NCBI GenBank assembly: GCA_951230915.1
Contig: OX579636.1
Coordinates: forward strand, 36,453,567 to 36,517,566
DNA length: 64,000 nt
Reading direction: 5' to 3'
From: Antitrichia curtipendula
Taxonomy: Eukaryota; Streptophyta; Bryopsida; Hypnales; Leucodontaceae
The notes beneath the pieces are model-generated. The model had not been told where the DNA came from, did no database searches, and saw only the letters and a list, made by a program, of their open reading frames with translations. This document shows, one piece after another, positions 22,291-35,403 of this stretch. A program made the position numbers and the translations under genes. How positions within the stretch are numbered: position 1 is the first letter of the stretch; every line of letters starts with the position of its first letter.

Positions 22291-23601
22291 ACAAGGTCAT
22301 AACAGTTCCAGGCTTTAGTTTTGCGGATGTGTCAATTTCAGATTGAATATGGAGTCAACTGCTACGCTAATTTTTCCCATATCGATCAGTCAATCAAATG
22401 GATGTAATGAAGAGTTGATGGATGAAAGTTTCAATGGCACGAAAAATATTCAAACTACATTTCATTCAAAGCAAATTTCAAACGCACCAAACACATTCAG
22501 ATTGGAAATTTCAAATATTACAAATAGCGCCCAAAATATTCAGATTGGAAGTTTTCAAAAATAAAAAATGGCATCAAAACTATTCAGATTGAGTTTTTAA
22601 AATGGCACCAAAAAGAAGATCTTCAAGCATCAAAGTTCGAAAATGTCGGGAACAATATCTAAAACTTCTCCCTTCCATGAATTTCTCCCTTGCAAATCCA
22701 AAACTGATCGAATCTCCAAACCTACATTGCCAAAAAAATTACAAAACATAAGTCATGCGAAGATCAAATTCTACTTTGACAGAAGCTCTGGAATGGATTT
22801 TACATTTGTATCACTCGTGAAGACCATGCTTAGATCAAATACAACTTTGCATCCTACGCTGCAGCAATTCTTGCAACACCTCTCCTAATGATAAAAGCTA
22901 CTCGCTCAACATGCCAGTCACATTTTGATGAAGAAACACTTCAGCAAGGTCTCAGTAAATTTATTTCAGGAGTTCAGTAATGAACAAACGTCATTGTTTG
23001 ACACCACATCGCCTGGCGCCTGCCTCTCCATACCAATCAAAACACTCATATGAATTCTCTGCATCGGAGAAACACTGCAAGAGGCTCGGCACTTCCAAAT
23101 TGAAGAATTGCAGCATCTAGTTCATTTTGGAGATGATCCCGAGGTTCATGGAGAGAAAGGTGTTGATAGCGGGGATGCGTTCTTAGTCCAGGATCTTAGC
23201 TCAGTACCTCCAAATGTCAATTACCCACATTTATTAGAATAATTGCCCTGGCGCATATTACAAACTTCCTCACGTTCATTTTTTATTTCGCTTCGGTCCA
23301 TGCAAACAGTCTGCTCCTTCAGTCCAGATTAACTAATTCTTGAGAGTGGAAATTAACAAGCTGTGACTAGCAAATTAAGTAGCGAAGCAGCAGCGTTTCA
23401 ACCATGTAAGACTGCAAGGTGTAATCTACGTGTTGGTCCAGATACCCATACTTTGGTTTCATTTCGTTGTAGATGTTCCGCCTCCTGGCTTCATTTGAAT
23501 CAGAATTGCTGTTCAGGGTTTGGTTCGCGTGACCGCACACTAGAGTCAATTTCCTGTTTAGGGTTTGGTTTGGGTCCCCTCCTCGTGGGGAGGGGGGGGG
23601 A
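22291..23601. other. No gene seen
   Basis: Open frames at 22343-22564 and 22643-22888 have no recognised domain. The last 250 bp before U2-B is its 3' flank and is not clearly related to the flanks of the other U2 copies beyond the first 40 bases. Confidence 0.35.
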
Positions 23602-23793
23602 GGGCTGCGCCAGCCAAGGAGGTAGTGCAATACCAAGGCGACGCGCGCGGGGCCGGGCAGCAAGCTGCCGGGTGGCCCCGCTCCCGAGAAAAATTAGATT
23701 AATATCATGGGGATCGATGACCCCCGTATCAGATATTAAACTGATAAGAACAGATACTACACTTGATCTTAGCCAAAAGGCCGAGAAAGGTAT
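23602..23793 (-). ncRNA. U2: U2 spliceosomal snRNA, copy B
   Basis: Same 192-nt gene as copy A, on the minus strand, with the canonical U at RNA position 44, GTAGTA intact, Sm site CTAATTTTTCT intact and the stem-loop III and IV sequences conserved. It appears functional, with a complete promoter upstream. Confidence 0.95.
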
Positions 23794-23818
23794 GCTTCTA
23801 CGGTCGTTCCCTGGTCCT

Positions 23819-23866
23819 CTTATACTCCACAGAACCCCCCTTCTCCGCCTGCAATCCATATGGGAC
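23819..23866 (-). promoter_or_regulatory. snRNA promoter of U2-B (USE plus TATA)
   Basis: GTCCCATATGG on the minus strand at 23866-23856 and TATAAG at 23824-23819. The 42-bp spacing and the 31-bp distance from TATA to the RNA start are identical to copy A. Confidence 0.8.
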
Positions 23867-24560
23867 AAATCACACACTAAATCACTATAATGAGAAGTCC
23901 CTCTCCCCCCTGCCTCTCTCTCACACACTTCTGATTTCTAAGAACTCGTTTTCTCTAGTTGGCACACGCTGGTCCAATCCCACCACACTCAACTCTTTGT
24001 TGCTTGGAACTACATCGAGTCACGATTGCATGCCACCATCGCCCTCTTTATTTCACAGGGGAATTACAGTTTTACTTACTTGCAAAGCCACTTCAACAAG
24101 TTCCTGAACAAACGCAAATGTTTACACTTAGTATATTTCAAGTGATAGACTACAACAAACAGCTTCAATGCCGTTGTTGTCATGCCAAGTTTTTGTACGC
24201 CCTTGTAGGCACGGGCTTCTGTCATTCTGTGCATCAACATTCAAGCTCTGCTTCCATGGTCATGGTAAAGTAACTGAATCAGGTTCCAGTCAGCTTCCAA
24301 TGCAATCGCAAGTTTCTTATTGAGTCTTCCAGACTCTTCCCATCGTTGTGTGTGCATAATTCTGAGGGCAATCTCAATGGGGACAATGAAGGCATGCACT
24401 CTATGATGAGGCAACATATTCTTGGGGATGTGTCTCGAAACGAACGCCATTCTCTTGCTAAATTGCTTCTTAGGAACCAATGCTCGCTATGTTCAAATTT
24501 GATGTCTATACTCTGTTCCCTACGAAGTGGAGCAACAGCACTTGGTTTAAGAAACTGAAA
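23867..24560 (-). repeat. Upstream flank of U2-B, duplicated with U2-D
   Basis: Matches 42051-42480 in the same orientation: CACACACTAAATCACTATAA, the CTGGTCCAATCCCAC block, ATTCTTGGGGATRTGTGTC and TAAATTGCTTCTTAGGAACC. Part of it also matches the SECE 3' flank (10350 region). Open frames here are duplication shadows. Confidence 0.7.
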
Positions 24561-25226
24561 TAAACTTTAGTGCCAAGTGAGGAAGTATTATCAGGTATAA
24601 AATTGCCACAAATCAAATGTTGCCTCAACTTCATTTGAGATGGAGTAACAGTAGACTCCCAGTTGGGAAGTTGTTTTGGGCAAAAGAACCAACATAAGTG
24701 GTAGGAGGGCCAGCACTAGAATGGTAGAACCACCAATAGTCGACCACTTAAGCAATTTTGTGCATGTTCTCCAGTAGTAGAAGGCAATTTACTGCCTTGC
24801 AGAAAGATAGAAATGATGGGCATTGCCAATTTTTTGTGATTTTTTTCCTTACACTCAAATTACTACAAATTTTGGAAGCCTAAAGTTGGCCTCAAACCAT
24901 ATTCAATATATAGAGTCTTTCAATTCCAATCATTCTATAACTACTTTCTTGCTCACTACTTCATACTTTTGTGCTCATTACATCAGGATACGTATCATGA
25001 CTTTATAGTCCAAACTTTGCAAAGGAGAAAAATTTGCATTCCAAACTTTGGTTGAAAACCTATTTCAACCTTGGTTGGAAATAGCTGCACCCTACAAGTT
25101 GGATATAGATGCTTGGTTGGTAATGGGTGGTTCTACCATAATAGGCATGAAAGGTGGCAACATGGGTAGGGCCCATAGCATCATAGTGAGGACCGTGAGG
25201 GACTCGGAGCATATGAGGGGCACATG
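24561..25226. other. No gene seen
   Basis: Mixed AT-rich DNA without recognisable features. The frame 25048-25359 runs into the small CACTA element that follows and is not credible. Confidence 0.35.
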
Positions 25227-25299
25227 CACTAGAAGAAACTTGTGTTTTTTTTTACGTCCAGTTTTTGGATGTCAGAGAAAACATGGGTTTCTTTTAATG
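25227..25299. mobile_element. 73-bp CACTA-type mini-element
   Basis: The left end CACTAGAAGAAACTTGTG and the right end read inward CATTAAAAGAAACCCATG form a near-palindrome with a short centre. ATG flanks both sides (25224-25226 and 25300-25302), the 3-bp target duplication typical of CACTA (En/Spm) elements. The same terminal sequence is seen at 29857 and 35582. Confidence 0.75.
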
Positions 25300-27720
25300 A
25301 TGGAAAAGCCACATATCCCAACATGGTGTTGTCACCAAGTGACGGGCCTAAGGGTGTGAATTGATAAGATCCCAAAGGTTGGACTCACCACATGATCAAC
25401 ACTAGCCTGAGCACATAGGGTTGTGAAGGATTGGATACTAACTTGTGGACTTGTCTTAAATGCGTTTAATATTAAATGCTACATTGGAGTGAGGTGTGGG
25501 AGGTAGCATACTTAGAGGTGCGCTATAACATGGTTGATCTTGGTTTTATTCAAAGTCCGAGGTCATTATGACCAAAAACATTGAAGATTGTACAAAGTTT
25601 GAAGTTGTGCAATGCAGCAAGCATTTTATCTTGGATTATCCAATTCCTTTACAATAGAATCCAAGTGGGCCACAAAAGCCCCTTCTTCTTTGAAATTTTG
25701 GGGCAAGTAGATAATCTAGGAGACATGTAAGAGTTGTAATAGTATCTAGACACTTAATGCAAAAATCGTATTGGGGGCACATCAACAATTCCATTTGGCC
25801 TCTTCAAACACCGAGGTAACTAATGTACTACTTGCAAAAGCTACAAAGTAGAAAAACAAGGCCACCAAGTGTTCAATACAAATGTGACAAAGTCCATGCA
25901 CATATTAGAAATGCAATTGAAATCTTGTCGTAAACTTCAATTATTTCAATTAGAATATGTGGATTGTTATTTTTAAGTTAAAGTAGTCCATATTTCAATT
26001 CTAAACCCTAAATTCGACTTTACAGTGCCATATTACAAGACAATTTCACAATTTTCAACAGAATGTTAGCATAGTAAAATAAGGTACAATTTGTTGAATG
26101 CACAAAAATAAACAACACAATGCATTGAAATGAACAAATCTATTGTTGTTTTAAAAGAATGGCATGTTTTTCAATTTAGACCCTAAATCCCAATCACATG
26201 TATTTTTGTATTATGTCAACATCAAAGTTAAATCTCTTGTGGGAAAATAGCTTTTGTGACGAGTTCTTCAAGTTTTTCCTTTACAAATTCTAAACTTTTA
26301 CTACCAAAGCAATTGAATCACACATTACATGAAGGGGAGAAATCCACTGGATGATTTTGAAGAACATAAATCCCTAACCCTGAGTTCTTGCTTTAACAAA
26401 GCCATGCACCACGGCTCACCAAATCACAAAAATCACACTTTCCTTAGTGGTATTGCTCAGTTTGATCACTGTTTCCTAATTTCACTTCAATCTATACATT
26501 CGAAGGAAACCTCTACTCTCTACATTCAATCTACACATTCTCTCAAGCATAGAAAAATATTGGTTGTAGATCGACACTGCCAAATTAAAAAAATTCAGTA
26601 TCTAGTTCATTTTAGAGATGAATTGACGGTCGCCTAGGACATATTGTGTTTATTGGACTGTCAACTCGGGGAGGTCACTTCCCCTTATGTTTTGTAACCA
26701 CGTGCGTTAACCACCTATTTGTTTGGAGGCTATTTACTTAGTAATCATGATTTTAAAGGACCTTTTTAGTAGAAAAAAAGCTACTTGGTCTTAATTTTAA
26801 GCACCCTACAGGTAATTATAAATGAAAATCTAATTTAATTTTTGGCACGCTATAGTATTTATAAACTTTAGGAATTTTGTTTTGTTTGATAATGAAGGAT
26901 TTTTGGGTGAATGTTGGGCATAAAAATATGCAACATACATAAAAAAAATTAGGATCAAACTTAACCCTTAACTTTCTGAACAACCAAAATGCGGTCAATT
27001 TGTTTTTTGAAGTGTTTTTTCTATTATTAAAAATATTTAAATGAAGTTGCACTTGAAGTGATGCTTTGAAGAATCAAGTTGGCCATCTTTATATGCAGTT
27101 AGATTTACATAATAAGCTATTGTTTTTGTTTTTTTAAATCCCAAAGCATAGGTGGTTGGATGCTTGGACAAAAAAGTCAATAGATTGGGGAGATTTGGTC
27201 AGTGTAAGCGTAGCACATGAAAGGATAAGCCTAGCTTGTAAATGGTGTTTTGACCTTTGAAATGCACATTTGATTCAATTTTCACTCTTTTAATAAATAA
27301 AAATTTCACATTATGTCTTTTGGGCTATCCTTTAATTTCATCAATTGTTTCTTATCATTGGAATTCTCATCGCTTTATTATCTAATTGACATTTCATATT
27401 ACACTCACTAAAATATTTAATTTGAAAATGTTGGTGTATCAAGGTCATAAACTTATGTTTTATAGGCCCAAAAATTATGAAATTTGTTATTATGAACTCC
27501 CAACTTGTAAACATTCCAATTTATAACAAGTTGCCAATTTTCTACAATGTTTCACATTATTTGAAGGCAATTAAAGTAGAAATTTTTAATGATAACTATG
27601 CCAACAATCAAATCTTTATTTAAATCTCATTATATATATATTTCATTCATCCTTTAGAAGGACTAAAGATTATACTCATCCTAAAATTAATTTTTTTCTT
27701 CTATGATTTTATTCACACTA

Positions 27721-27764
<44 letters not shown>

Positions 27765-29526
27765 TTATTTTTTATTTATTTATTTATTTTTTAAATCAAA
27801 AGATTTTTCAATACCCTATTTTATATATAATGATGTTTCAAGAATTAAATCCAGGCTAAAATAGATCTACATCATTTATAAGTTTTTGCTCCAATGAATA
27901 AAATTCACCCTATAGTTTAACTCACGTGGTTTTTTACTTTTCGCAGAGTGACCTCCCCGAGACTGTCAACTAGGATTTGACCATATTAAAGAACGAATGA
28001 TTTTCATTCAATTTTTTGTGTGCAACTTTATTGATGCTATAGCCATATCATTGACTTAAGTTGAAAACATTTTAGTTGTTTTTTGAAAATGTCTAATGAC
28101 TACTAAAATAAGAGGCACATTGAACTATCCAAATAAAGGCAAAGGCACCTTTTCATAATGGTTATAAACCTAATCAATACGTGAACTCAAATTGATAGAG
28201 GTTACAGCATTTTTTACAAAACCTTAATCTTCTTGTTGTACTTGGAAGCTACCTCCACAAGTATCCAACATTTTCAAAATACTAAGATTTCACTAATACT
28301 CAAAAACTAATAAACAAGTGCTAAATTGTAGTATGTGACAAGTCATTGGCATGTGTACGATAGCTATAAAAACAAAAATAATTCTTCAAATTTTGCAAAA
28401 TGCACAAAGTGGGAAAGGGACACTTTCAAAGTGTTCCAACAATATGTCTATAGAGGAGCCAAGTCCCAAGCACCCTAAAACAATAGAAGATTCTTAAAAA
28501 GATATAATATATCCAAATCAAAAATATCTACAATGCATTCACTCGGAATACTAGAAACTTATAAAACAAGCTTTGTCCAAGACAATGAAATAGGCAGTCT
28601 ATAGTATAGAAAAAATCAAAGACATGATAGATTTTAATAGAATAAAAAACTCCATCTTCACCTATGCATCCACAAAGGATAGGTCAATATATAGAAGCAA
28701 CTACATCAAAATGAAATGCACTTAAACATAAACTAAGGAAAATCCAAAACAATATAAGGTTACAAGATAGAGGATACTAAATTGTTAGGATTTGATACTA
28801 TGCCCAAAACTCACTCTTGTTACCAACAATTCACTAATTCACACAATTTGTTGGACATAATAGCAACACGTGGCAACTTGACTTTACTTAGGCTAGATAT
28901 CTCTGAATAAAAATGAGGTTCTCTACTTTGACTATAAAAATAATGGTGTCCCAACTCCTGCTTTGAAATTGCCAAAGAAGCATACAAAGCAAGAGAAAAA
29001 AAATGAATTTCAGTAGATTCAATTCTACTTCCCAAATAACTACAAAAAGCTTGACACTTTTCTAAAAAATACTAAGAGAAATGCAATTGTAAACCAACAT
29101 AAATAATATCTTCCACCATTGTTTAGGTTAAAACCTGTAGAAGTTGGGCCTACCATGCTAAAATGTTTATGATGAAACAAATAGAATCTTCAAATTAACT
29201 TAAAGACAATAAAGCTAAATTGAGCAAGATCCATACCTATCAAGGATTGCTAAAAAAGGAGGAACTGATAGAATTCAAATCTAAAGTATGATTTGAAATT
29301 GACAAAAAAATAAGATCCACATTTAAGCACAACCCTTAGTTCAATTCTTTTATAGCAAAACAGTAAAAAAAAATTGCACAATCTTCATCCCATTAAGCTC
29401 TTGTGCAAAACAACTGACCATTCCTCCATTCATGCACACTATTAAAATACAACTAATATCAAAAGACCTACAATTACAAATACTAGGCTTTACAAATGAT
29501 CATATAATACCTCTATCATAACAAAA
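25300..29526. other. AT-rich DNA without recognisable genes
   Basis: This contains an AT microsatellite at about 27725-27760 followed by TTTA repeats, and many short open frames without domains. The phrase GAGTGACCTCCCCGAGACTG near 27945 and its near complement near 26655-26690 (CGGGGAGGTCACTTC) may mark the two ends of an element of about 1.3 kb, but only a short stretch matches. Confidence 0.35.
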
Positions 29527-31412
29527 TACTCAAAATTCATTCAACTTGGCAATGATGTCTAGAAAACTTAGCCTCCTTGTAGGATTAGCATGCCAACAAT
29601 CCACAGAAACTCTCTCCAACAATAGATGGAGGTATGTAGGCAACCTTGGTTGATTTCCATCCAAAATGAAATCATAGTTCCAAAGAGAATGGCCCTCAAA
29701 AGGAATGTAATTAGTAACAAGCTCGTAGCACACCATGCCAAAGCTATACAGATCACACGCCTTGGTAAATTCCAGGGTAGAGCTCTGAACTCCATTCTTC
29801 ATATATTCAAGGATCTCGGGTGCCCTCTAGAAGTCTGTGCCAACAACCCCCATTGACACTAGAAGAAAAATGTATCCGCCGCAATCGGTATTCAATAACT
29901 ACTTTACAACTACGTGTCCTATACAATTGCACTATGACTATAATTCCTCTCTATTTGCACTAAGTTTGACATGTATATTGTTGTAGTTGCAAAATAGTTG
30001 TAGAATGAAGTGTAGGATCACAAGAGGGTAATAGAATTGTCATTTAAAATTACTGTGAAGTATTCTACAACTATTCATCCTAGTTGTCATTGTTGACAAC
30101 TCTGTAGTTGCATATTATCTAAATTTGACTACAATTCAATTTGAAAATGATTGAATTGTGACTAGAAAACAGTTAGGATTCAACTTGAAAACAACTAGTC
30201 TACGACTAGGAAATAATTAGGAAATAATTGCAACTATAAAATGACAGAAGTCGTTTCCTAGTTGTTTTGTAGTCATTTCCTAATTGTTTTGTAGCTGTTT
30301 CTTAATTGTTTTCAAATCATTTTTTGATTTTGTAATAACAATTGTCCCATATCACTTGTCAAGAGTACCGTTAGGTTGGACATATAAGACTTGTAAGTAA
30401 TTGTGTCCTTTTGTAACAAATTTTGATAGTAGAATTCTAAGATTTCTATAGTTTGTAGACTTCTACATTTTGTAGATTTTCTACAATTTATAGATTTTTT
30501 ACATTTCATAGATTTTGAAATCTACAAGTTGCAAATGTGTCACAAATAAGTTGCAAACTAGACACAATCAAGTCGCAATTTGTATGTGGTAGCAAATACC
30601 ACATAAGCAACCATGTCATAAAGAGCATCAATGAAGTTCGAAGTAAGCTATAGAATGAGAAATTAAAACATTTCGCCTTGCAAATACGGTGCAACTATAA
30701 AACTTGACCACAACAACTAGGGGCCTATACATCCCTCTAGATTATCACTAGTCGTAAATGTCCAATGCAACTCAAAACTAGTTGCTCTTTGTAGTTACAA
30801 AACTCCTCATTTTTTTCTAGTGCAAACACTCAAAATCAACTACAGTGGCCAAAAAAAATCCTTTCAAAGTTGGGTGTTGCAAGCCAAGTATAAGGACATT
30901 GGAGGCTTTTAGGTCTCCATCCAAAATGAGTGGGTCTTTGGAGTGCAACAAGTGCATGTCTCGAGCTATGTAGAACATCAATCCCCTCACTTGCCACACA
31001 CTGAAAGGAGGGCCTTGCTTGTTTCTTTCCACCATTCGAAGATCAATCAACTTTCACAAATCTCTCCATTGCCTATCCATCAATATTGCAAATCGATCCA
31101 AAAACCTACTCGCTTTCAATAAAATTCCACCTTGTATCAATGAAAATTGTCTACCTTCATTAAAGGCATATTTAAATCATTTAACATTCCTTGAGGCCAT
31201 TGATTTTCAAGATCTTTCAACCAAAGACTTGGATGGAATATCTTCACTACATAATCCTCGCCAACTTTATAGATCTCCACTTGACTTCCTTCACCAATTT
31301 TCTTACCAATTACAATAGCATCCCTTTCCATGAAGAAGCTTCTACCTTGCCAAAAAGGCAAAAACAATACTTTTTTTTGAGTGCCAAAAAATAAGTGTGG
31401 TTTAGCTCTCAA
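29527..31412 (-). pseudogene. Protein kinase pseudogene (tyrosine-kinase-like/plant type), split by a CACTA element
   Basis: Minus-strand kinase domain in pieces. 31412-31137 gives the glycine loop IGEGSQVEIYKVG and the VVKIF lysine. 31130-30823 gives FSVWQVRGLMFYIARDMHLL, the catalytic loop DGDLKASNVL and a DFG-like VVDFE. The CACTA element follows; after it, 29856-29527 gives VVGTDF-stop-RAPEIL (a TAG in place of the usual Trp), DLYSFGMVCYELVT and CWHANPTRR. Further lesions: a frameshift near 31130 and a TGA near 31045. The order of subdomains I to XI is intact, so the gene was whole before decay. The family resembles plant TKL kinases, but assignment within it is not possible. Confidence 0.8.
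29857..30822. mobile_element. CACTA-type non-autonomous element, 966 bp, inside the kinase pseudogene
   Basis: Termini CACTAGAAGAAAAATG and, read inward from the right, CACTAGAAAAAAATGAG. The flanking triplets are TGA and CAA, not identical; both could derive from CGA by opposite CpG transitions. The interior has repeated AGTTGTAG/AAACAACTAG-like motifs, typical of subterminal repeats, and no transposase. It interrupts the kinase between the DFG-like and APE motifs. Confidence 0.75.
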
Positions 31413-34400
31413 AAATCCTCTATGTTGGGTGTCGAATCCATTTCACTCCAATGAACTTTTGAGTACTCAATTTCAAACTCCAAAGCACTAGTGAACAATG
31501 GGTTTTTTTTTCATTTTCCATGAAGTGGCGAAGTGGCGATATTAAATGTTACGGTGGTGCTCCAAGTTTCAACATTCATCCACGTACTAGACATAAAATG
31601 TGATACTACGTATCTATAATTCTATTTTCATTCACAATGTGGCGATTTCATCCAAGATTTTTCTTGAACTTGAAGTTTTTTGGCGATTTCATCCAAAATT
31701 TTACTAAAAATTTCCTATAGGCTTGGTGCTAGGTCAAAAATTTTGGTGCAATTTTGCACTAAATTGCCAGAAAAAAAACCCACTGCAAATGAAGTTACTT
31801 CTATTCTGAATCATGCATTGAGTGCGAGTAGTGTAGTAACAAAAAGTAGTTGATGGAGATAAACTTGGCCGTGAATAAAAGGCATCGAATCTAGCATCTA
31901 AAAACAATAATTAACAACTATGAGCTATATAATGGACTTCCAAAACCTTATCTCTTACTATTTTGACTTGTGTACACATTTTTCTAATTTCACTCATATT
32001 GTATTACACAATCAAATCAATCTCATCAAATTTTCAAACTAATCAATGTCAAATCTCTCCCAAAAGTATACCACTATCCAAAACAAGTCCAATTGTGAAA
32101 ATAATAAATTCATGAAACATCATTCTATCTACCTCATTACCTTCTACCTTCTCAAAGTGAACTCTAGATTCAAAGAAATTTCTTGGAATTCTACATTGTT
32201 ATTTTTGTGTTCATGTGTAGACTATTTGCCTAACAACTTAACTTTGAGAACCAAAAACCTCCACTACAAGCTAGAAAACCAGACCCACAAGGAAACTAAC
32301 CAATAAAACCAAAAACTCACCACCATCAAGCTTTGAACCCAAATGCTCTTCCTCAAATTCATGTGCTAAAGAACAGAGATGCTAATGATGAGGGTTCAAT
32401 GCACAAAACCTAAAGAACATGAAAAATTAACATTTAAAACTTCATGGCCTGGGATGGCAACTCACAATACCAACACAGGTGCTTTTTTAACTTTTCTAAT
32501 GTATAAGAAGGGAACAAACCTTTTTATTAAGTAGGTTTTAGTGAAACATAATAGGAAAGAAGACACTGAAAGGAATTGAATGGTATAATTTTTATACTAA
32601 TCATAATAGTTTGGGACACTCGAAAGTAGTTTTAAGAACTTATAATACAATGAATTTCTCTAACAGAGGGCACCATTCAAAGCCCCCCAATTTTTTTTTG
32701 AATTATTAAATTTTATTACTTTTTAATTACTCTTTTAAAAATAAACTTCTAATAATGTCAGGGATCAGACTTCATTATTACCTCAACTATTTATGACTTA
32801 AGATTATTAATGCCAAGGGTGAGACTATCGTTACTTCAACTATAATGACCTAAGACTCCTAGTAGTTGGCGCTATCTTTCTACTTGGCAGAATTAAATTT
32901 TAATGGAGAAGTTTTCACTTTCAATATTTTAACGGTCTTTCATCATTATACTCACAATGTCATAGATGTCACTATGTGACAATGTGATATGTTTTGAATT
33001 TCATTGTCCTTTATTTGACACATGTTCTAAATTTATGATATACTTGGTGAAATGCTACATATACATGGTTTAGAATTAGATTGTCTACTTGAAACATCCA
33101 TATACACAAAGTTGTGAAAGTCATGAAAAATATAAAATGTCACATTAAACTAAATTTAGACAATTCTAACTTCAAAAAAAATAATTAAAAAAATAGTTTG
33201 AAAATATACACAAAATATGAAGAGATCTCACAATTTTTTGCATGTATTGTTTATGTTATATGCAAATCATTACAAGATCTATGCAAAATATTAGGAAATC
33301 TATGTCCTTCAACATCAGGAGATTTTTCAATGTCTTGTATACATAGTCCATAATTGCATCCATAGTTTAGATTTAGTTAAATATGGCATTATTTATTAGA
33401 AATCTCAGCCCTAGCTCCTCTTTTAGCATTATAATAAATTATAAAAATTAAAGTATTCAATTTTTTGGCTCATCTCAAAACAGTCTTCCCTGCATTTCAT
33501 ACAGAAGTTGCCACCCTGAGCCTCATGGTTTAAGAACTTTACAAGAATTAAAGCTTTGACAAACTTTGGCTCTTATCACTAATTATTAACAACCAATAGA
33601 ATGAAATAGCGCTCAACTCTAATACCAATATAATTGAAGACTTATCAACTAAGAAAATGTTGTTGAATACTAGAAATAAAGGAACCACTATAACATATAA
33701 AAAAATTGTTGAATACTACAAATAATGGAGGCACTATAAAGCTAATGCAAACAAACTCAACCTCGTATCTCAACTCCAAAAATTCATCAGATTTAAAATG
33801 TACCTTGATTCTCTCTAAAACGTACCCTGATTCTCTCCAAAATGCCAAATCCCCGTAGTCACATAACTCGGCATCTTCACTCATAGCCAAGTCTAAACAC
33901 ATCCCAACATCAAACTTCCATTCACAAAGATCCTACATATGATCATAATCATGATGTTCTCAAGGATTCAGAAAAAACAAACAAAAACATAAACAAATTA
34001 ATAGTAAAATAAAACAAGCATAAAAAACTCCATTAGAGAAAATTTGGACTCTCGAGAAGACCTTCAAGCTTTGACGAGCCACTCTATTTGGGGAGTCCTA
34101 CGGAACTAGGAAATGGGCAGCACTTTTGTCAGAGATGCGGTGTTAGCTCGTGCGAACTTTGTGAAGAACTATCACTTTTACTCCTTTTTTATGTATAGTT
34201 TATTCAAAGTTTTGCAAGGAGTGTTTACTGCACAATGACATACATTTAAAAATAGTAACTGCCGGCCCTTCCTCCATTTAAGTAATATTTCTTTTGTAAT
34301 CAATGCTCTAACAATTGCAAAACTCACAATGAGCGACAATAGGGGGGAAAAAATTGTAATACAAGGGCGAAAATAAATGTAATACAGGGGTCCCTTCCGG

Positions 34401-35071
34401 CACTTCTTAGCGGCCTTCTCAGTGGCCTTCTCGAGAATCCAAATTTTCTCTAATGCAAAAAACAAAAGAGAATGCTTAATATATCGCAATTCTATAATCG
34501 ACTGTTTTATTCATCTCCACAAAAGATACTATAAAGACAAAGAATCAAAAGATTACTCATACAATTTATAACGTAGACAAACAGGTAATTACCAACTTTG
34601 TGCCCCTCGTGGTTGCCAAGACGGAAACAACCAAAACATACCGCACTGCGTCACCATATAACAAACAACAACAAAGGACCAGTGCCATGTCAAAAAGAAG
34701 AAGCCATAATTCAAAAGAGAAGCAAGATTTCATGCACGACCCAATGGAATTATCATGTTTGGTTGCCAAGCCATCTCCCACAACACTTACTCAACAAATG
34801 CAAATGTTGAATTCATGTCCGTACTTTTGCAGCTCTGAAAGCCCGAAACTTTAGCACCACGGTTCTAAAGTAGTCTACTTAAGCACCTGTGCAATCACAC
34901 CTTGAATGATTGGAGGAAGAAGAGTTGTTATACGATACATCAACTAAATGGGTTTTTCTTGACGCAAACCACAGATTTCAGCTCTTCAGTGCCAGGGAAC
35001 ATATTCCTTTGTTGTAGAAGGACATTACTAATTAGGATTTAGCTTGGTCCCATCTTGGTGGGGAGGGAGTA
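31413..35071. other. Mostly unassigned AT-rich DNA
   Basis: 31497-31795 is the second copy of the 16455-16765 dispersed repeat, with inverted termini CAATGGGTTTTTTTTTC/GAAAAAAAACCCACTG. The minus frame 33902-33645 (starts MCLDLAMSEDAELCDYGDLA) could be an N-terminal exon of the decayed kinase because it lies upstream on the same strand, but this is a guess. 34100-34700 is less AT-rich but shows no recognisable gene. Confidence 0.35.
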
Positions 35072-35263
35072 GCCCTGCGCCAGCCAAGGAGGTAGTGCAA
35101 TACCAAGGCAACGCATGCGGGGTCAGACATCAAGCTGCCGGGTGACCCAGCTCCCGAGAGAAGATAAACTAATATCATGGGGATCGTTGACACCCGTATC
35201 AGATTTTAAACTTATAAGAACAAATACTACCCTTGATCTTAGCCAAAAGGCCGAAAAAGGTAT
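35072..35263 (-). pseudogene. U2: U2 snRNA copy C, probable pseudogene
   Basis: Full-length relative of the other U2 copies with many substitutions. GTAGTA is kept, but TATCAG of stem IIa became TATAAG, the following TAATATC became TAAAATC, CTCGG near the 5' end became TTCGG, and the Sm site AATTTTT is destroyed. Several changes hit GC pairs of stem-loop III. Without an Sm site it should not assemble into an snRNP. The proximal promoter (TATAAG, and USE at 35325-35335) still looks intact. Confidence 0.85.
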
Positions 35264-35324
35264 GCCTGAACACGCTTCCCCGGGCCTTCTTATACTCCAC
35301 AGAATCCCCTTCTCCGCCTCCAAT

Positions 35325-35335
35325 CCATATGGGAC
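35325..35335 (-). promoter_or_regulatory. USE of U2-C
   Basis: GTCCCATATGG on the minus strand, at the same distance from TATA and the RNA start as in copies A, B and D. The Copia element lies 64 bp further upstream, so the core promoter was not broken. Confidence 0.7.
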
Positions 35336-35403
35336 AAATCACACACTAAGTTAAAGCCCTACAAGAAAAAGTCCCTGCCTCTCTCTCTTCCCCATCTTCT
35401 TGT

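Noticed and set aside
26655..27970. A 1.3-kb transposon bounded by GAGTGACCTCCCCGAG-like ends
   Set aside because: Only about 15 bases of inverted similarity were seen and no target duplication could be confirmed, so it was left as a note only.
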